The notes under the pieces were generated by a model. It was given only the letters and a program-made list of their open reading frames with translations, had not been told where the DNA came from and did not search any database. DNA of 64,000 nt from Alkalimarinus coralli (GTDB taxonomy: Bacteria > Pseudomonadota > Gammaproteobacteria > Pseudomonadales > Oleiphilaceae), in NCBI RefSeq assembly GCF_023650515.1, contig NZ_CP096016.1, forward strand, positions 588,513 to 652,512, read 5' to 3'. The translations under genes and the position numbers were made by a program. Shown here piece by piece: positions 27,060-36,857 of the stretch (positions within the stretch are counted from its first letter, which is position 1; the number at the start of each line of letters is the position of its first letter).

Positions 27060-28677
27060 CTGAAAAATTGGTTGGTGTGAGAATGGTGTCACGAGCAACC
27101 GGGAGCTGCTCTGGGTAATCCAATGTGTAGTGCAGGCCTCGGCTCTCTTTTCTTTGAATAGCGGAGCAGATGATTAAATCGGCAATAGTCATCAAATTAC
27201 GCAGCTCCAGGAGGTCATTGGTGACTTTATAATTACTGTAAAAATCGACGATCTCCTGATGTAGCACGTCAATCCTGTGTTTTGCTCTTTGCAGGCGTTT
27301 GTTAGTGCGAACAATACCTACGTAATCCCACATAAAACGCCTTAGCTCATCCCAGTTGTGAGATAGAACGACATCTTCGTCAGAGTCAGTAACCTGGGAT
27401 TCGTCCCATAGCGGTGCTTCAGGTGGTGGCGGGATCTCCGCAAACTTCTTCATAATATCCTGTGCGGCTGAGCGGCCATAGACCAGACACTCAAGCAGCG
27501 AATTACTCGCCATCCGGTTGGCACCGTGCAAGCCGGTGAAGCCCGCTTCACCAACCACATAAAGCTGGTTAACATCGCTTCGGCCTCGCTGATCTGTGAT
27601 GACTCCACCGCAGGTGTAGTGGGCTGCAGGTACAACCGGGATCGGCTCTTGAGTGATGTTGATGCCAAACTCAAGGCAACGCTCATATATGGTTGGGAAG
27701 TGCTCTTTAACAAACTTGTCGGATTTGTGGCTAATATCGAGAAACAGGTTGTCAGCCCCTAACCGTTTCATTTCATGGTCGATGGCTCTTGCGACAATAT
27801 CCCTTGGCGCGAGCTCTTCCCGTTTGTCGAAGCGGTGCATAAATCGCTGCCCATCGGGAAGTAATAGCCGACCCCCTTCGCCTCGGACTGCTTCAGTGAT
27901 AAGGAATGACTTGGCTTGAGGGTGATATAAACAGGTAGGGTGAAACTGGTTAAACTCCATGTTTGCGACGCGACAGCCACTTCGCCAGGCCATCGCGATT
28001 CCGTCTCCACTGGCGCCGTCCGGGTTGCTGGTATAAAGATAGGCCTTGCTTGCGCCTCCTGTAGCAATCACAACAAACCGAGCGCGAAATAACTCTACAT
28101 GGCTTGTTTTATCGTTTAGAACGTATGCGCCTACGCAGCGGTTGCCCGGTAGAAACAGTTTTTTATGAGTAATGAGGTCGATGGCAACCCGGTTTTCAAA
28201 AATATCAATATTATCCGCTTCAACCGCTCTATCGCAGAGCGATGAAGATACCGCGTGCCCTGTTGCATCGGCGGCATGCATAATTCTTCGGTGGCTATGC
28301 CCCCCTTCTTTAGTCAGGTGATAACTGTTTGAGTCATTGGACTCGTTATTATGCTTGACATTTTCTTTTGTAAAATCAACCCCTTGAGAAATTAACCACT
28401 CAATGCTTTCCCGACCATTCTCAACTGTGAACTGAACCGCGTCTTCATGGCAAAGCCCGGCACCTGCGATCAAGGTATCCTGAATGTGTGACTCTATCGT
28501 GTCGCTCGTATCCATCACGGCAGCAATACCACCCTGGGCATACAGCGTAGAACCACTAGGCAGATCGCCCTTTGATATAACGGCTACTTTGACGTGGCTG
28601 GCCAGGTTTAGCGCAACGGATAAGCCTGCTGCGCCACTGCCAATAATAAGGACATCATGTTGAAAAGAGGATTGCAT
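27046..28677 (-). CDS. nadB: L-aspartate oxidase
   Basis: 543 residues, FAD enzyme oxidising aspartate to iminoaspartate in NAD synthesis. Seen: FAD-binding [50 protein letters not shown], the substrate-site [57 protein letters not shown] 28677 ([10 protein letters not shown]) is preferred over a GTG two codons upstream. Divergent from rpoE, as in Pseudomonas. Confidence 0.96.
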   Translation of the reverse strand: MQSSFQHDVLIIGSGAAGLSVALNLASHVKVAVISKGDLPSGSTLYAQGGIAAVMDTSDTIESHIQDTLIAGAGLCHEDAVQFTVENGRESIEWLISQGVDFTKENVKHNNESNDSNSYHLTKEGGHSHRRIMHAADATGHAVSSSLCDRAVEADNIDIFENRVAIDLITHKKLFLPGNRCVGAYVLNDKTSHVELFRARFVVIATGGASKAYLYTSNPDGASGDGIAMAWRSGCRVANMEFNQFHPTCLYHPQAKSFLITEAVRGEGGRLLLPDGQRFMHRFDKREELAPRDIVARAIDHEMKRLGADNLFLDISHKSDKFVKEHFPTIYERCLEFGINITQEPIPVVPAAHYTCGGVITDQRGRSDVNQLYVVGEAGFTGLHGANRMASNSLLECLVYGRSAAQDIMKKFAEIPPPPEAPLWDESQVTDSDEDVVLSHNWDELRRFMWDYVGIVRTNKRLQRAKHRIDVLHQEIVDFYSNYKVTNDLLELRNLMTIADLIICSAIQRKESRGLHYTLDYPEQLPVARDTILTPTNFSARDW

Positions 28678-28683
28678 AGTCAC

Positions 28684-29062
28684 TTCTTTACCAGAGTGTT
28701 AGGGGTTGCGGTCACGGTTATTGAACTAAAAAACGGAGTCAGTGTCTATTTTTGTGACACATTCTTGTAGGTGAGGCCTGTTTGAGGGCTGGAGAATGTC
28801 TTTACGTGGGTTAGCGCGGGGCGCTGATCGGTATTAAAACTGGAATACTATGATGAGTTCTTCAACAGGCTATACTTTAGCAACGGCTACAAAAGATCTT
28901 TCAGATCGTCGGAGCTACGATAATATCACGGCAACAAACGTAGCATCGCTGAGGTCGGCCAAACCAGGCCACAAACACCGGGGGATAGAGGTTGAACAAA
29001 AAGGTATTAACAACTCTGCTAAGACGATGGGGCGTCCTGCTGGTGGCTGCCAGGAGGCTGAT
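28684..29062 (+). other. Leader region between nadB and rpoE
   Basis: This 379-base gap holds the candidate sigma-E promoter (28723-28749) and an in-frame stretch ahead of the rpoE TTG start. From ATG 28850 (MMSSSTGYTLATATK) the frame is open for 71 codons into rpoE. It could be an N-terminal extension, a leader peptide or chance. In E. coli, rpoE is preceded by the leader ORF rseD. Confidence 0.5.
28723..28749 (+). promoter_or_regulatory. Candidate autoregulatory sigma-E promoter of rpoE
   Basis: GAACTA (28723-28728), 16 bases, TCTAT (28745-28749). This is close to GAACTT-N16-TCTGA/TCTAA, as expected for an operon that sigma-E drives itself. Confidence 0.5.
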
Positions 29063-29677
29063 TTGAGCGAGGCCGCGGCAGCTCAGAAGCAAACTATTAA
29101 GTCAACTGACTGGCAATTGGTTGAACGGGTTCAGCATGGCGAAAAAAAGGCGTTTGACCTTCTGGTGCTTAAATACCAGGGCAAGGTTGCGTCTCTGGTT
29201 TCTCGATATGTAAGCGATAAACATGAAGTGCTCGATGTGACTCAAGAGTCTTTTATTAAGGCCTATCGAGCCTTGAAGAATTTTAGAGGTGAAAGCGCCT
29301 TTTATACCTGGTTGTACCGGATCTCGATTAACACTGCAAAAAACTATCTTGTTGCTAAAGGTCGCAGACCTCCGGGTGTTGATATTGATATTCAGGATGC
29401 TGAGCACTTTACGGCTGATAGCAGCCTCAAGGATATTCAAAGCCCCGAGAGAAATCTATATCGTTCGGAGCTTGAGCTTGCCCTGAACAGGGCAATTGGT
29501 CAGCTGCCAGAGGACTTGAGGGTTGCTTTGACGCTAAGAGAGTTTGATGGCTTGAGTTATGACGAAATAGCTGAGGTAATGGATTGCCCTGTCGGAACGG
29601 TGCGTTCGAGAATATTCAGAGCCCGGGATGCAGTTGACTCAAAAATAGGGCCTTATTTGGATGAAAATCAAAGATAA
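29063..29677 (+). CDS. rpoE: RNA polymerase sigma-E (AlgU/RpoE)
   Basis: 204 residues from TTG 29063 (MSEAAAAQKQTIKSTDW), preceded by a strong AGGAGG (29052-29057) five bases away. ECF sigma factor for envelope stress, held by RseA. Seen: region 2 (LVERVQHGEKKAFDLLVLKYQ, FRGESAFYTWLYRISINTAKN) and region 4 (LPEDLRVALTLREFDGLSYDEIAEVMDCPVGTVRSRIFRARD). Pseudomonas AlgU is 193 residues and E. coli RpoE 191, so this start fits the family better than ATG 28850, which would add 71 residues without known homology. First gene of rpoE-rseA-rseB-rseC-mucD. Confidence 0.93.
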   Translation: MSEAAAAQKQTIKSTDWQLVERVQHGEKKAFDLLVLKYQGKVASLVSRYVSDKHEVLDVTQESFIKAYRALKNFRGESAFYTWLYRISINTAKNYLVAKGRRPPGVDIDIQDAEHFTADSSLKDIQSPERNLYRSELELALNRAIGQLPEDLRVALTLREFDGLSYDEIAEVMDCPVGTVRSRIFRARDAVDSKIGPYLDENQR

Positions 29678-29688
29678 CGGCCAAGTTT

Positions 29689-29742
29689 TTGGTTTGAATG
29701 AGCGTATTGGTTTGAATGAGCGTATTGGCTTGAACGAGTGTA
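29689..29742. repeat. 18-bp tandem repeat, three copies, rpoE-rseA gap
   Basis: Unit TTGGTTTGAATGAGCGTA at 29689-29706 and 29707-29724 is exact; the third copy (29725-29742) has three changes. It lies between the rpoE stop and rseA start and each unit carries an ATG. Confidence 0.9.
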
Positions 29743-29830
29743 ATAAAAAAGATCTGTCAGTGCGATGGATAGAGAGTAGATTGAAAGCGCTTGTGGCTAC
29801 GAGTGTTTTTAGCATGAGAGAGGGTATGTG

Positions 29831-30532
29831 ATGGATGAGAGAATGAAAGAATCCATATCTGCATTGCTGGATAATGAGGCAGATGAACTTGAATTGAGAC
29901 GCGTACTGAATCACTCTGATGATTCAGCCATGAGAAGTGTATGGGCGCGTTACAGCAAGGTGAGTGATTTGCTATCGTCTGGCCAGAGTACTTATAACCA
30001 ACACGCTGTAGACTCAACGAACAGCTTTTTAGATATTGATATTAGTGCAGATATCTCCAAATCTATTGAAAATATAGATCACAATGAGCGCGTCTATGAG
30101 CCCGTAGCAATGGCGGCAACCGAGCATACAACGCCATCAGCCAATAAGATGGATGCAGGCTTTTTCTCCAGAGTGGCGATAGCGGCGGCGGTGATTTTGT
30201 CGATCTCTTTGGTGTTTAAACCTTTTGATGGCGGCTTTGGCGGCAGCGCTGGTGTTGATGATGCGCTGCAGACAGCTTCGGTTGATGCGGGCAGCAGTGG
30301 TTTCACTGTAGAAAAGAATACAGCTATTGATGTGTTACAAAACAGTTTGCCAGCGGCTAGCGATGGAGAGAGTGTTGAGGGTGTTCAGGTCGTTGAGAGA
30401 CCCTTTACTCCTGAGCATGCTCGAAGGCTTAACCAATACTTGCTGCGTCATGCAGAGAACTCGGTGACAGGAGGGCGTTCCGGACTGATGCCACTTGCCA
30501 GAGTGGCTAGCTTAACAATTACTGAGAACTAA
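29831..30532 (+). CDS. rseA: Anti-sigma-E factor RseA/MucA
   Basis: 233 residues. The N-terminal RseA domain binds sigma-E in the cytoplasm (MKESISALLDNEADELELRRVLNH); one membrane helix lies near residues 109-126 (FFSRVAIAAAVILSISLVF), and the rest is periplasmic and is cut by DegS and RseP on stress. ATG 29831 follows AGAGGG; a GTG one codon earlier is also in frame. The periplasmic tail ends in LARVASLTITEN. rseB follows after eight bases. Confidence 0.93.
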   Translation: MDERMKESISALLDNEADELELRRVLNHSDDSAMRSVWARYSKVSDLLSSGQSTYNQHAVDSTNSFLDIDISADISKSIENIDHNERVYEPVAMAATEHTTPSANKMDAGFFSRVAIAAAVILSISLVFKPFDGGFGGSAGVDDALQTASVDAGSSGFTVEKNTAIDVLQNSLPAASDGESVEGVQVVERPFTPEHARRLNQYLLRHAENSVTGGRSGLMPLARVASLTITEN

Positions 30533-30540
30533 CTGGGTAG

Positions 30541-31608
30541 GTGAGAGTGTCTTTGAGACCAATAAAAGATCGAGTTGTGCCGCGTAGGCCGTTATTACAT
30601 AAACTTTTTAACACCTGTCTGATTGTTTTTGCAACGGCGTTTTATGCTCAATCTGCTGCGTCAGCAGCAAAAAACAGCGAGCAAGTTTCTGGCTCCTCTT
30701 TGAGTGGTGACGCTTGGTTTGAGCGAATGGTTGTGGCCATGCAAACTCAAAGCTATCGTGGTGTATTTGTTTATAGCCGGGGGGATATATCGTCTTCCAT
30801 GAAGGTTATCCATCGATATAAAGACGGGGAAGACAGAGAGAAACTGGTTCAGTTGGATGGTGAAATGGGGGAAATCTTGCGCACGGGGGATGAAGTCGTT
30901 TGTGTGCTACCCGGTAACCGAATCATAAGCCTGGAGCAGAGCATCCCTTCAGGGCCTTTTGCAGGGGCGTTTGCTCGCACCTTAATGCCCAAAAAAGAGC
31001 ACTATATGATTACTCTTGAGGGAGAAGACCGCGTGGCGGGCCACCTGGCCGTGAAAATTGCAGTGATGGCAAAGGATAGTTACCGATACAACTACTTGTT
31101 GTGGTTGGAGAAAAGTAGTGGACTGTTATTAAAATCAATGCTGGTTAGCTCCAGTGGTGAAGTGTTAGAGCGCTTTCACTATACATCACTCGAATTAGCT
31201 GATGATATTAGCGATGCAGAGTTAGCCCCCAATAATCCGGGGGCTGTGTACTCCCACGAAAGCCTGCCCTCTATTCAAAAAAGCGGGGAGTGGCCTTCCA
31301 AAATGGCGTGGCGAATAGATTGGCTTCCGGACGGTTTTATACCTGTAAATAAGGGGCTGAGTGGCAAAGGTGTGGTGAGCTCAGGTAATGTGCAGGTGTT
31401 TACTGATGGCTTGGCTTCTTTTAGTGTTTTTATTGAAAAGCCGGGGAAAGAAAATATGCCCGAAGGTGTGTCTGTGATTGGGGCAACCGTTGCATATGCA
31501 CACCGGCTTAAATGGAAAAACCATGATTACATGGTAACGGTTGTCGGTGAAGTTCCTGTTGCTGCGGCAATGAAGGTCGCGGAAAAAGTTGTGCCTGATA
31601 TGAATTGA
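30541..31608 (+). CDS. rseB: Sigma-E regulatory protein RseB/MucB
   Basis: 355 residues, periplasmic, binds RseA and blocks DegS; also senses lipopolysaccharide intermediates. A signal peptide covers about residues 18-42 (HKLFNTCLIVFATAFYAQSAASA). Seen: WFERMVVAMQTQSYRGVFVYSRGD, MKVIHRYKDGEDREKLVQLDG, the lipoprotein-carrier-like fold, and a C-terminal MucB_RseB_C domain (WRIDWLPDGFIPV). The start is GTG 30541; a second GTG two codons on is possible. Confidence 0.94.
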   Translation: MRVSLRPIKDRVVPRRPLLHKLFNTCLIVFATAFYAQSAASAAKNSEQVSGSSLSGDAWFERMVVAMQTQSYRGVFVYSRGDISSSMKVIHRYKDGEDREKLVQLDGEMGEILRTGDEVVCVLPGNRIISLEQSIPSGPFAGAFARTLMPKKEHYMITLEGEDRVAGHLAVKIAVMAKDSYRYNYLLWLEKSSGLLLKSMLVSSSGEVLERFHYTSLELADDISDAELAPNNPGAVYSHESLPSIQKSGEWPSKMAWRIDWLPDGFIPVNKGLSGKGVVSSGNVQVFTDGLASFSVFIEKPGKENMPEGVSVIGATVAYAHRLKWKNHDYMVTVVGEVPVAAAMKVAEKVVPDMN

Positions 31609-31651
31609 TCTCTTTTTAAGGAGGGCTAAAACACTTATCATAATCGTTCTT

Positions 31652-31683
31652 TGAAATGGTCATTCGTCAAAATGGTCGTTCGT
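31652..31683. repeat. 16-bp imperfect tandem duplication, rseB-rseC gap
   Basis: TGAAATGGTCATTCGT (31652-31667) and CAAAATGGTCGTTCGT (31668-31683) differ at three positions. It lies in the 126-base gap ahead of rseC. Confidence 0.75.
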
Positions 31684-31734
31684 TGGAGTGACCGGGTTGC
31701 AGTTTCTAATGAGTTTGTTTGACAAGGGTGGGGT

Positions 31735-32208
31735 ATGTTAGAAGAGTCTGGTGTTGTGGTTGCCATTGATGGTAACCAGGCATGGGTACAAACCATCCGT
31801 AAAAGCGCCTGTTCAAGCTGTGAAGCCAAAAATGGGTGTGGGCAGGGGGTGTTAGCGCGTATTTCTGATGGCAAGGCCAATCAGGTTTTGGTGGCTAATA
31901 CGCTTAATCTCGAGGTGGGGGATGAAGTGCTTTTAGGTATACCAGAGGATATGCTGATCAAAGCCTCAGTGATGGTTTATTTGCTCCCTCTATTAGTAAT
32001 GATTATCGCCGCGTCGATAACCGAAAAGTGGATTGCCCCTGGCGATGGCTGGGTTGCTGCTTCTGGTCTCTTGGGGCTGGCACTTGGCTTTTTACTCGTT
32101 AAGCTATACTCCTATTTCCATTCAAGCGATCCTCGATTTTGCCCAAAGATGATTCGCTCCACTACGCATAAACCTATTCCCACGGTAGACGTTATAACAG
32201 CACCTTAA
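31735..32208 (+). CDS. rseC: Sigma-E positive regulator RseC/MucC
   Basis: 157 residues. Seen: N-terminal Cys cluster in SACSSCEAKNGCGQG, a membrane region of two helices (about 80-130; VMVYLLPLLVMIIAASI and ASGLLGLALGFLLVKLY), and a short tail. RseC supports the sigma-E response and, with the RSX complex, SoxR reduction. ATG 31735 follows GGGTGGGG. Its membrane topology is predicted, not seen. Confidence 0.92.
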   Translation: MLEESGVVVAIDGNQAWVQTIRKSACSSCEAKNGCGQGVLARISDGKANQVLVANTLNLEVGDEVLLGIPEDMLIKASVMVYLLPLLVMIIAASITEKWIAPGDGWVAASGLLGLALGFLLVKLYSYFHSSDPRFCPKMIRSTTHKPIPTVDVITAP

Positions 32209-32415
32209 CGTTTTAATGTTGATGTGGTCCTGTGCCGCAGCTCGTAGGGAGTATCCTGCCGGCTATTTATCTTTGCTCATTCTGAGCGTTCGCTTTCTAA
32301 ATAATGTTTAATTTGAAAAAAAACTTTTTGTCACCAGAATAAAGGTTGCAGAAGCGACTATACGCGCTGCTTTAAATATTCACTATTGATTTGAAGCGTA
32401 TCGAAAGGAGTGGCT

Positions 32416-33819
32416 ATGACAAAAGCAATACTGAGCCCCGTCAGGGTATTACTGTTAACGCTATTGGGAGTGATCTCTGTGGGTTTACAGGCTGCTGACC
32501 TACCGGACTTTACCGAGCTGGTTGAAGACCACTCGCCTGCTGTTGTTAATATCAGTACCGTGAGCCGCTCTAAGAGTACGTTGCATCGAGGGTTGAGGCC
32601 GGATGAGCTTGAGCAAATCCCTGAGTTCTTCAGGCACTTTTTCGGTGCGCCCTATGGCCCTGGTCAGCAGCCAAGGCAAAGCCAATCTATGGGGTCCGGG
32701 TTTATTGTCTCCGAAGATGGCTTGGTACTGACAAACAACCACGTGATCGATGGGGCTGATGAAATAATTGTCAGACTAAATGACCGGCGAGAATTGCCTG
32801 CCAAATTGATCGGTGCTGATGCTCGCTCAGACTTAGCAGTGCTGAAAATTGAAGCAGAGGATTTGCCTGTTGTAAAAATTGGCAAATCAAAAGACCTCAA
32901 AGTAGGTGAGTGGGTATTCGCAATCGGTTCTCCTTTTGGTTTTGACTATACGGTTACGGCGGGAATCGTGAGTGCGATTGGCCGTACCTTGCCAAGCGAG
33001 AACTATGTGCCTTTTATTCAAACTGATGTGGCTATCAACCCAGGTAACTCAGGGGGGCCGTTGTTCAATCTGGATGGAGAAGTTGTTGGCATAAACTCGC
33101 AAATATATACCCGGTCTGGCGGTTTTATGGGCGTTTCGTTTGCGATTCCAGTCGATGTTGCCATGGAGGTTGTAGACCAGCTGCAACAAAAAGGTTATGT
33201 GGCGCGGGGTTGGTTAGGTGTGCTTATTCAAGAAGTTAGCAAGGATCTGGCTGAGTCATTCGATTTAAGAAAACCTCATGGGGCGCTGGTTGCTCAAGTA
33301 GTGCCGAACTCACCAGCAGAGGACGCAGGCCTAATGCAGGGGGATATCATCACTAAGTATGAAGGGCAGACAATTAAACGATCTTCGGATCTTCCCCACT
33401 TAGTCGGGCGCTCCGTTGTTGGCAAGAAAGCTAAACTAGAAGTTATTCGCGCGGGTAAACGCAAAACATTGGTGGTGGAAATTGGAGAGCTTCCGACTGA
33501 GAAGGGAAGTGTAATGCCCGCAAAGACACCTAAGGCCGCCTCCAACAGGTTTAATATTGAAGTAGCAGAGCTTGATGAAGGTGCGCGCCAGCAGTTGCAG
33601 GTATCAGCCGGGTTGGTGGTGACCCGGGTTGACCAAGGCGCTGCACGTGTGGCGGGTATTAGACCCAATGATGTGATTAGCAGTATTAATAACCAGGAAG
33701 TCAAAACCCTTGAGGACTTTAATTCGATTGTAAAATCGCTCCCCACCGGGCGTGCGATTCCGGTGCTCATTATTCGGCAAGGCAACCCGTCGTTTGTGGT
33801 GATTAAACTGGAGAACTAG
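32416..33819 (+). CDS. mucD: Periplasmic serine protease MucD (DegP/HtrA family)
   Basis: 467 residues. Signal peptide to about residue 26 (LLLTLLGVISVGLQA). Catalytic triad in TNNHVID (His), RSDLAVLKIEA (Asp) and NPGNSGGPLF (Ser); two PDZ domains (about 270-360 and 370-460). It degrades misfolded envelope proteins and tunes sigma-E release. ATG 32416 is set by AGGAG at 32406-32410; an earlier GTG is not. A 207-base gap separates it from rseC, so it may have its own promoter. A terminator follows. Confidence 0.96.
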   Translation: MTKAILSPVRVLLLTLLGVISVGLQAADLPDFTELVEDHSPAVVNISTVSRSKSTLHRGLRPDELEQIPEFFRHFFGAPYGPGQQPRQSQSMGSGFIVSEDGLVLTNNHVIDGADEIIVRLNDRRELPAKLIGADARSDLAVLKIEAEDLPVVKIGKSKDLKVGEWVFAIGSPFGFDYTVTAGIVSAIGRTLPSENYVPFIQTDVAINPGNSGGPLFNLDGEVVGINSQIYTRSGGFMGVSFAIPVDVAMEVVDQLQQKGYVARGWLGVLIQEVSKDLAESFDLRKPHGALVAQVVPNSPAEDAGLMQGDIITKYEGQTIKRSSDLPHLVGRSVVGKKAKLEVIRAGKRKTLVVEIGELPTEKGSVMPAKTPKAASNRFNIEVAELDEGARQQLQVSAGLVVTRVDQGAARVAGIRPNDVISSINNQEVKTLEDFNSIVKSLPTGRAIPVLIIRQGNPSFVVIKLEN

Positions 33820-33841
33820 CGCGAGGCGTTTTATATCTGAA

Positions 33842-33899
33842 AAAAAAGAGCACGGTTGCGTCATTGCGTTCTGCTTGACTGTGACCCTGCTCTTTTTTG
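33842..33899 (+). terminator. Terminator of the rpoE-mucD operon
   Basis: AAAAAAGAGCA (33842-33852) pairs with TGCTCTTTTTT (33888-33898) around a long, partly paired loop, directly after the mucD stop. The T run follows the stem. Confidence 0.7.
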
Positions 33900-33991
33900 T
33901 TTTATACTCCTGTTTGTTAAAACCATGCTATCAGGGCTAAGCTGCATGCACTATTACTTCATAAGCGCCCACAATTTCAAAAGAGCCTACG

Positions 33992-36739
33992 ATGAATAAC
34001 AAGGAAGAGTCATTAGCATTTCTGTTTCAGTATCGAAACTCCAAGCTTGCATGGGTCGTGCTAGTTGTCGCACTGATAATGACGGCATCCTTGTGGCAGC
34101 TCTCTATTCTTCTTGTCCAAGACCGCACCAAAGCGCACTTTGAAAATCAGTCTCAGCAACTTAAAACAGCAATCGAAGAGCGGCTTCTAAATTATGAACA
34201 AGTCTTGGCGGGCAGTGCGGGGCTGTTTGCCGTTGCCGATTTAATAGGCCGGAATGACTGGCGAACCTACGTTAATAAACTCGATATTGAGCGCTATTAT
34301 CCTGGTATTCAAGGTATTGGGTTTACAGAGAAGGTGACGCAAGAGGGGGTTGCAGAGCATATTGAAAAAATCCGTTCTGAAGGGTTGCCGAATTACCTTC
34401 TTAGCCCTACAGGTAGTCGTCATGAATACCACCCTGTGGTGTTTCTGGAGCCCGCCACCCAACGCAACCGGAGAGCATTTGGTTACGATGCATTTGGCGA
34501 TCCGGCTCACAGAAAAGCAATGGAAATGGCCCGGGATAGCGGTCAGGCAGCGATGACTGGCAAAGTGGTATTGGTTCAAGAGCAAGTTGATGAGTCTCAG
34601 CCCGGCTTTGTGATGTATTTTCCTGTCTATGAAAGTGAAAAAACACTCATCACTACTGACGATAGACGAGCGGCGCTGAACGGATTTGTTTTTAGTGCCT
34701 TTCGTATGAATAACTTAATGGACGGCATTGTCGGGTTAATCGCCCCCTTTTTGGATATCCGAATTTACGATAGCGACGTCATTATCGATGAGCGCTTGAT
34801 GTACGCCTCGAATTTGGGAAACCTTGATGAAGTTTATTCATTTGAGAACTCCCAGACGATAGAGCACGGCGGCAAAACGTGGTTGTTATTGACGAGGACA
34901 ACCCCCGCTTTTGACTATCTGGCCTCTGACCCACGGCCGGGTATCGTATTAGTGTCCGGTATATTAGTTAGCTTACTGCTGTTTTTTGTCACATTAGTGC
35001 TGGTTCGATCCAAATTAATTGCCTTGGCTAATGCGGGTAAGTATCGCGCGATAACTGAAGACACCACAAACATCACCGTTATCATCGATAATAATGGTGA
35101 TGTGAGTTACTCCAGCCCGTCATGTGAACGGATTTTGGGGTATAGCTTAACCGAACTTAAAAAACAGGGTACCGAAAGTGTTGTCCACCCTGATGATTTG
35201 CCCGTGGTTCAGGCTTGCTACGAAGACGCATTGCAAAAACCAGGAACCTCTGTTGCCGTCAATCATGCCCGAATAAAGCATAAAGATGGGCACTGGATGA
35301 ATATGGAAGGCGGTTATACTGCGATGCAAGATGTTCCCGGTGTTTATGGCGTTGTTGTTAACTTCCGCGACTTAACTGCGTTGAAGCTTGCGCAAACAGA
35401 GCTACACCGTCTGGCATTTTATGATCAGCTGACCGGGCTTGCTAATCGTCAACTATTTAAAGACCGGCTTGAGCATACGGTAAAAACCTGCAAGAGGAGA
35501 GGCAATCAGGCAGCTTTATTGTTCCTGGATCTTGATGGATTCAAGCGAATCAATGATACATTGGGTCATGATGCAGGCGATACGTTATTGCAACAGGTTG
35601 CTGACTGGCTCAAAGGTTGTGTAAGAGATGAAGACTCGGTGGCTCGCCTGGGCGGCGATGAATTTACGGTATTGCTTTCTGAGGTCGGAAGTGCAGAGGC
35701 TGCTGGCCGTGTGGCAAGCAATATCCTGGATAAATTGAGCCAGCGCATCCGACTGAAAGACCACGATGTAGGAGTAACCGTCAGTATTGGTATTGCTATG
35801 ATACCCGATGATAGCGATGACCCCGCTTCACTCATGAAATTTGCAGATTTGGCAATGTATCGGGCAAAAGAAGTGGGACGCAACAACTATCAATTTTTCC
35901 TTAATTCGATGAATATTCGAGCAGCACGAAGAATGCTGATGCAGGAAGAGTTGAGAAATGCTATCGAACTGTCTCAGTTTGTTCTTCATTACCAGCCCAA
36001 AGTGAAGCTAGATACTCAAGAAGTCGTGGGAATGGAGGCTTTAGTTCGCTGGAATCACCCAGACCGTGGGCTTGTTGCACCTGATCAGTTTATTCAATTG
36101 GCAGAAGACAGTGGACTGATTCACAAATTGGGGGAGTGGGTGCTTCGCCAGGCGTGCTTACAAACGGTTGCTCTCGGCAAGGCTGGTTTTTCCAAATATG
36201 TCATGTCGATGAACTTATCATCCAAACAAATCTCAGATCCGGGTTTTGTCGAGCTATTCAGTCGGGTCGTTGAGGAAACAGGCGTCGATGTTAGCAAGCT
36301 CGAGCTTGAACTACCGGCCAGCATGCTGATGCTTGATATTCAGGCAATGATGGAGCTTGTGCAATCATTAAAACGTTTAGGGGTCTTGGTGTCGCTGGAC
36401 GACTTTGGTACAGGCTACTGCTCATTAGGGTGCTTGAGCCAGGTACCAATAGACAGCGTTAAGATCGATCGTTTGTTTATCAAGGGGATTCCATACGACC
36501 AGAAGAGCGGGGAAGTGACGAATGCGGTGATTGCATTGGCTCACAAGCTCAACTTAGCGGTCATTGCCGAAGGTGTAGAAACCCGTGAGCAACTGCAGTT
36601 TTTGCAAGGTGCTCATTGTGAAATGGCGCAAGGGAATTTATTTAGTCATGCATTGGATGATGAGCAATTGGCTGGCTATCTTTCGAACCTTGAACAAGGG
36701 CAGAAAGAGCGGTTTATCTATGATTCGGGCACAGAGTGA
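33992..36739 (+). CDS. CHASE-PAS-GGDEF-EAL cyclic-di-GMP protein
   Basis: 915 residues. Two membrane helices (about 19-42 and 316-337) flank a periplasmic CHASE sensor; a PAS domain (about 345-460), a GGDEF domain and an EAL domain follow. The GGDEF site is intact (LGGDEF, residues 553-558) and an I-site RDED (545-548) suggests product inhibition. In EAL, the E682-A-L684 motif, N741, D803-D804 and AEGVE (859-863) are present, but the usual Glu of the ExTES motif is Ala 776 (LELELPASMLM). That predicts weak or no phosphodiesterase activity. The gene stands alone between mucD and lepA. Ligand unknown. Confidence 0.93.
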   Translation: MNNKEESLAFLFQYRNSKLAWVVLVVALIMTASLWQLSILLVQDRTKAHFENQSQQLKTAIEERLLNYEQVLAGSAGLFAVADLIGRNDWRTYVNKLDIERYYPGIQGIGFTEKVTQEGVAEHIEKIRSEGLPNYLLSPTGSRHEYHPVVFLEPATQRNRRAFGYDAFGDPAHRKAMEMARDSGQAAMTGKVVLVQEQVDESQPGFVMYFPVYESEKTLITTDDRRAALNGFVFSAFRMNNLMDGIVGLIAPFLDIRIYDSDVIIDERLMYASNLGNLDEVYSFENSQTIEHGGKTWLLLTRTTPAFDYLASDPRPGIVLVSGILVSLLLFFVTLVLVRSKLIALANAGKYRAITEDTTNITVIIDNNGDVSYSSPSCERILGYSLTELKKQGTESVVHPDDLPVVQACYEDALQKPGTSVAVNHARIKHKDGHWMNMEGGYTAMQDVPGVYGVVVNFRDLTALKLAQTELHRLAFYDQLTGLANRQLFKDRLEHTVKTCKRRGNQAALLFLDLDGFKRINDTLGHDAGDTLLQQVADWLKGCVRDEDSVARLGGDEFTVLLSEVGSAEAAGRVASNILDKLSQRIRLKDHDVGVTVSIGIAMIPDDSDDPASLMKFADLAMYRAKEVGRNNYQFFLNSMNIRAARRMLMQEELRNAIELSQFVLHYQPKVKLDTQEVVGMEALVRWNHPDRGLVAPDQFIQLAEDSGLIHKLGEWVLRQACLQTVALGKAGFSKYVMSMNLSSKQISDPGFVELFSRVVEETGVDVSKLELELPASMLMLDIQAMMELVQSLKRLGVLVSLDDFGTGYCSLGCLSQVPIDSVKIDRLFIKGIPYDQKSGEVTNAVIALAHKLNLAVIAEGVETREQLQFLQGAHCEMAQGNLFSHALDDEQLAGYLSNLEQGQKERFIYDSGTE

Positions 36740-36857
36740 TACGTGCTCGTCCGGCTAACATTAGGTTTTAACTTTTATACTTTTTAACCATTGTATACAT
36801 AAAGAAAACACCCCTTCCTTTCGTTGAGAGTTTAAATGAACTAAAATGCTTCGTTCT

